A stretch of DNA of 64,000 nt, taken from positions 62,001 through 126,000 of the forward strand of contig DASCOS010000034.1 of the NCBI GenBank assembly GCA_036012125.1, read 5' to 3'. The DNA comes from Vicinamibacterales bacterium (GTDB lineage Bacteria; Acidobacteriota; Vicinamibacteria; Vicinamibacterales; UBA823). Position 1 is the stretch's first letter, and every line of letters starts with the position of its first letter. The position numbers were made by a program, and so were the translations under genes. The notes beneath the pieces were generated by a model. It did no database searches and was not told the origin of the DNA. It worked only from the letters and a program-made list of their open reading frames with translations. Below, piece after piece: positions 63,401 to 64,000 of this stretch.

Positions 63401-64000
63401 TTATGCACTGGCGGTCGGCGCCAGTTCGCCCCCTTCACTAGCTAAAATGATGTCGGTGACGCTGCGAGCATCAAGCGGCAGCCCACCGAAATACAGCACG
63501 CTTCTCAGCTTAGCTACACGCTCGGGTGAGAGTTCCATGCGCATCAGGGACAGCATCTGCGCATCACGATTCTGCTCAACCACGTAAACACGCTCACAGC
63601 GATCGATGAAGTCGTCAAGCTCGGCGCTAAAAGGTAACGAGCGCAGGCGACAATAGGTCAGGTCCAAGTCAGCTTCGTGGCTCAATTGATCGCAACTTTC
63701 AATCACCGCCCAGTGACTGCTTCCGTACGCCAATACGCCAATTGGGCCCTCGCTCTCCCGTTCGATGATCGGTCCCGGCACAGCATCACGAGCGGTCTCA
63801 AACTTCGTAGCAAGACGCTTAAGATTTTTTTCATAGTCATCGGCCCGTTCACTGTAGCGGGCCTCGGCATCGTGACCGGAACCACGGCAGAAATACGCCG
63901 GCATCCCGTCGCCGGGCAACGACCGATAGGCGACACCGTCACCATCGACATCCCTGTACCGTCCCCATTCTTTAAGGCGTTTTAACGTCTCAGCATCAAG
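63401..64000 (-). CDS. korA: 2-oxoacid:ferredoxin oxidoreductase, alpha subunit (partial)
   Basis: C-terminal part of the alpha subunit; the frame is open from the right edge (starts LDAETLKRLKEWGRY) to the stop at 63401, 199 aa. YRSLPGDGMPAYF, SGHDAEARYSERADDYEKNLKRLATKF and VGVLAYGSSHWAV-like VLAYGSSHWA are Kor-alpha features. It should pair with korB to turn 2-oxoglutarate into succinyl-CoA with ferredoxin. Confidence 0.9.
   Translation of the reverse strand, partial: LDAETLKRLKEWGRYRDVDGDGVAYRSLPGDGMPAYFCRGSGHDAEARYSERADDYEKNLKRLATKFETARDAVPGPIIERESEGPIGVLAYGSSHWAVIESCDQLSHEADLDLTYCRLRSLPFSAELDDFIDRCERVYVVEQNRDAQMLSLMRMELSPERVAKLRSVLYFGGLPLDARSVTDIILASEGGELAPTASA

Overview
The window looks like chromosomal core sequence from an uncultivated Acidobacteriota-like bacterium (class Vicinamibacteria or a close relative is my best guess). 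Evidence for this is the mix of many secreted peptidases and sulfatases, PQQ-type dehydrogenases, an amino-group-carrier (LysW) lysine/ornithine pathway, a LysW-type operon beside a CstA transporter, a YtxJ-type thiol protein, and a b6-type cytochrome bc complex with a very large multihaem cytochrome c. I see no phage, IS element, CRISPR array or plasmid gene; both edges cut through genes.

Layout. 1-17.9 kb: mostly exported catabolic and surface proteins: a lipoprotein sulfatase (5' end missing), S9 and M28 and M24 peptidases, an NHL-propeller lipoprotein, a HupE/UreJ-like membrane protein, a methyltransferase followed by a sulfatase-superfamily lipoprotein, a Tat-exported FAD oxidase, a PQQ dehydrogenase, a DinB-fold lipoprotein, a decayed HpcH/HpaI aldolase and a lectin-fold lipoprotein overlapping msrB. 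18.3-25.1 kb: the histidine utilisation locus, hutF-hutC-hutU-hutH on the minus strand and hutI divergent, with a TGTA-N2-TACA HutC-type operator between hutF and hutI; the last step enzyme (HutG) is not here. 25.2-29.5 kb: a tandem pair of unknown exported paralogues, an exported FAH-family hydrolase and CstA.

29.5-34.8 kb: a complete lysW-lysX-lysY-lysZ-lysJ-lysK operon that builds lysine or ornithine on the LysW carrier protein. It is preceded by a promoter, a folded leader RNA and an intrinsic terminator 20 bases before the lysW start; a leader segment can pair with the terminator, so this reads as a transcription attenuator or riboswitch. 34.8-43 kb: an unknown membrane protein, a Na+/Ca2+-type antiporter, a sodium/solute symporter beside an ANKH-like exporter, YtxJ, purA, and an alkaline-phosphatase-superfamily enzyme whose conserved C-terminal segment lies at its N-terminus, i.e. 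a natural circular permutation with all metal ligands retained. This is the most unusual item I found.

43-54.1 kb: a P-loop ATPase, an RNase III with an extra N-terminal DUF2007-like domain, yqaA/DedA-like, cutA, ftsB, an initiator tRNA, a LysE-type exporter, pgi and the glycolate oxidase genes glcD-glcE-glcF. 54.4-60.9 kb: a five-gene respiratory operon (HEAT-repeat anchor protein, Rieske protein, cytochrome b6-like subunit with the haem c_i cysteine, subunit-IV-like cytochrome b, octahaem cytochrome c with a long coiled coil). 61-64 kb: dcd, a DUF2905 protein, ndk and a 2-oxoacid:ferredoxin oxidoreductase (korB and truncated korA).

All function calls come from reading motifs in translated sequence; no database search was run.
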